DNA from: Pseudomaricurvus alkylphenolicus
GTDB lineage: Bacteria; Pseudomonadota; Gammaproteobacteria; Pseudomonadales; Cellvibrionaceae
Direction of reading: 5' to 3'
Assembly (NCBI RefSeq): GCF_011683955.1
Contig: NZ_JAAQPI010000003.1
Location: forward strand, 558,001-622,000
Length of the DNA stretch: 64,000 nucleotides
A program made the position numbers and the translations under genes. Under the pieces are notes generated by a model. That model was not told where the DNA came from. It made no database searches and saw only the letters and a program-made list of their open reading frames with translations. Positions 63,026 through 64,000 of this stretch are shown here, piece by piece (the stretch's first letter is position 1; every line of letters begins with the position of its first letter).

Positions 63026-64000
63026 ATGTCCATGACCAAAACCCTCGGCGAATTCATTGTTGAATGCCAGTCCGAATATCCCGACGCCACTGGCGCACTC
63101 AGCTCGCTGTTTTCCTCCATTCGCCTGGCGGCCAAGGTGGTCAACCGCGAAATCAACAAAGCCGGCCTGGTAGACATTACCGGCGCCGCCGGTGCTGAGA
63201 ACGTGCAGGGGGAGCAACAGCAAAAGCTCGACATCTACGCCAACGACAAATTCAAGTCGGCGCTGCAGGCGCGCGGTGAGGTCTGCGGAATCGCCTCAGA
63301 GGAGGAAGACAAGTACGTCAATTTTGAAGGCAACAGCCAGGACGGAGACTATGTGGTCTTGATGGATCCCCTGGACGGCTCCTCCAATATCGATGTTAAC
63401 GTATCGGTGGGCACCATTTTCTCGATCTATCGCCGGGTTTCCGCCAAGGGGCAACCGGTTACTGATGAGGACTTCCTGCAGCCGGGCAACAAGCAGGTGG
63501 CTGCCGGCTATGTGATCTACGGCTCCTCCACCATGCTGGTTTACACCACCGGCAATGGCGTAAACGGGTTCACCTATGACCCGAGCCTGGGGGTTTTCTG
63601 CCTCTCGCATCCGAATATGACCACGCCTGAAGACGGCAACATCTACTCGGTTAACGAAGGCAACTATGTTCACTTCCCGGAGGGTGTGAAGAAGTACATT
63701 AAATACTGTCAGGAAGAAGACGTGGCCACCCATCGGCCTTATACCTCCCGTTACATTGGCTCGTTGGTGTCGGATTTCCACCGCAACCTGATCAAGGGCG
63801 GCATCTACCTGTACCCAACCTCGTCCAGCCACCCGAACGGCAAACTGCGCCTACTCTACGAGTGCAACCCCATCGCTTTCCTGGCGGAACAGGCCGGTGG
63901 CAAGGCGGTTGCCAGCCCCGGCCAGCGTATCCTCGACCTTAAGCCCGGTGAACTGCACGAGCGCACTCCGTTTATCGTAGGGTCCACTAAAATGGTGGAA
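63026..64000 (+). CDS. fbp: Fructose-1,6-bisphosphatase class I (3' end outside window)
   Basis: A gluconeogenic enzyme that hydrolyses fructose 1,6-bisphosphate to fructose 6-phosphate with Mg2+. The 325 visible residues cover nearly all of the usual ~330–340. Motifs are [50 protein letters not shown] (metal site) and [21 protein letters not shown] (substrate site). The frame runs open to the window end. ATG 63026 is chosen, with ATG 63032 in the same frame as an alternative. A GGAAT run lies upstream. A gluconeogenic role fits growth on amines or other non-sugar carbon. Confidence 0.97.
   Translation, partial: MSMTKTLGEFIVECQSEYPDATGALSSLFSSIRLAAKVVNREINKAGLVDITGAAGAENVQGEQQQKLDIYANDKFKSALQARGEVCGIASEEEDKYVNFEGNSQDGDYVVLMDPLDGSSNIDVNVSVGTIFSIYRRVSAKGQPVTDEDFLQPGNKQVAAGYVIYGSSTMLVYTTGNGVNGFTYDPSLGVFCLSHPNMTTPEDGNIYSVNEGNYVHFPEGVKKYIKYCQEEDVATHRPYTSRYIGSLVSDFHRNLIKGGIYLYPTSSSHPNGKLRLLYECNPIAFLAEQAGGKAVASPGQRILDLKPGELHERTPFIVGSTKMVE

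Overview
The window is a 64 kb piece of a gammaproteobacterial chromosome. The order prs–rplY–pth–ychF followed by elongator tRNA-Met is the conserved housekeeping order of pseudomonad-like gammaproteobacteria. Four complete TonB-dependent receptors, large secreted proteins, a DUF1501/DUF1800 pair and many palindromic intergenic repeats suggest a marine or otherwise oligotrophic Cellvibrionales-type bacterium. The taxonomic placement is an inference from gene order and content only.

Layout. 0–9 kb: core genes (prs end, rplY, pth, a peroxiredoxin-glutaredoxin fusion, ychF), a TonB receptor, an alkylglycerol-monooxygenase-like membrane protein and tRNA-Met(CAT). 9–17 kb: a frameshifted small outer-membrane barrel gene and two tandem paralogous DUF4214 proteins that look like type I secretion substrates. 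17–22 kb: a compact cluster with a PqqD–HprK-like kinase fusion, a family-5 nucleotidyltransferase, a 53-residue twin-arginine peptide and a facing tyrosine-type phosphatase. This cluster is the best candidate for an undescribed peptide-modification system. 22–30 kb: a cyclic-nucleotide/rhodanese fusion, a chemoreceptor fossil, a TonB receptor, a MOSC protein and a Na+/H+ antiporter. 30–36 kb: a DUF1501 protein and a very large DUF1800 protein with about ten repeated extracellular modules. 36–39 kb: tRNA-Pro(CGG), cobO under a cobalamin riboswitch, a TetR regulator and a diguanylate cyclase. 39–43 kb: an AraC regulator, an Ada-AlkA fusion and qhpG.

43–55 kb: a complete quinohemoprotein amine dehydrogenase (QHNDH) locus. 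The minus-strand run ALDH–qhpA–qhpD–qhpC–qhpB–TonB receptor encodes an acylating aldehyde dehydrogenase, the diheme alpha subunit, the radical-SAM crosslinking enzyme, the crosslinked gamma subunit, the beta subunit and an outer-membrane receptor. A divergent TetR gene shares a promoter region with three operator-like sites. qhpE (leader protease) and qhpF (ABC exporter) form a second unit, and qhpG (flavoprotein) lies at the other end of the locus. Every CTQ and thioether crosslink residue of the gamma subunit is present with exact spacing behind a 28-residue leader. 55–64 kb: ogt, an acetylpolyamine-amidohydrolase-like deacetylase in an operon with a TonB receptor, a MalT/LAL-type LuxR regulator and the 5' part of fbp. 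Together, 39–63 kb reads as an amine-utilisation region: uptake, possible deacetylation, periplasmic oxidation to aldehyde, then conversion to acyl-CoA.

Repeats. Two copies of a ~142-nt three-hairpin palindrome (3054–3195 and 56134–56276) differ in sequence but keep their base pairing. A separate 327-bp terminal-inverted-repeat element lies after qhpG, 41-bp tandem repeats follow the deacetylase gene, and a REP-like pair follows pth.
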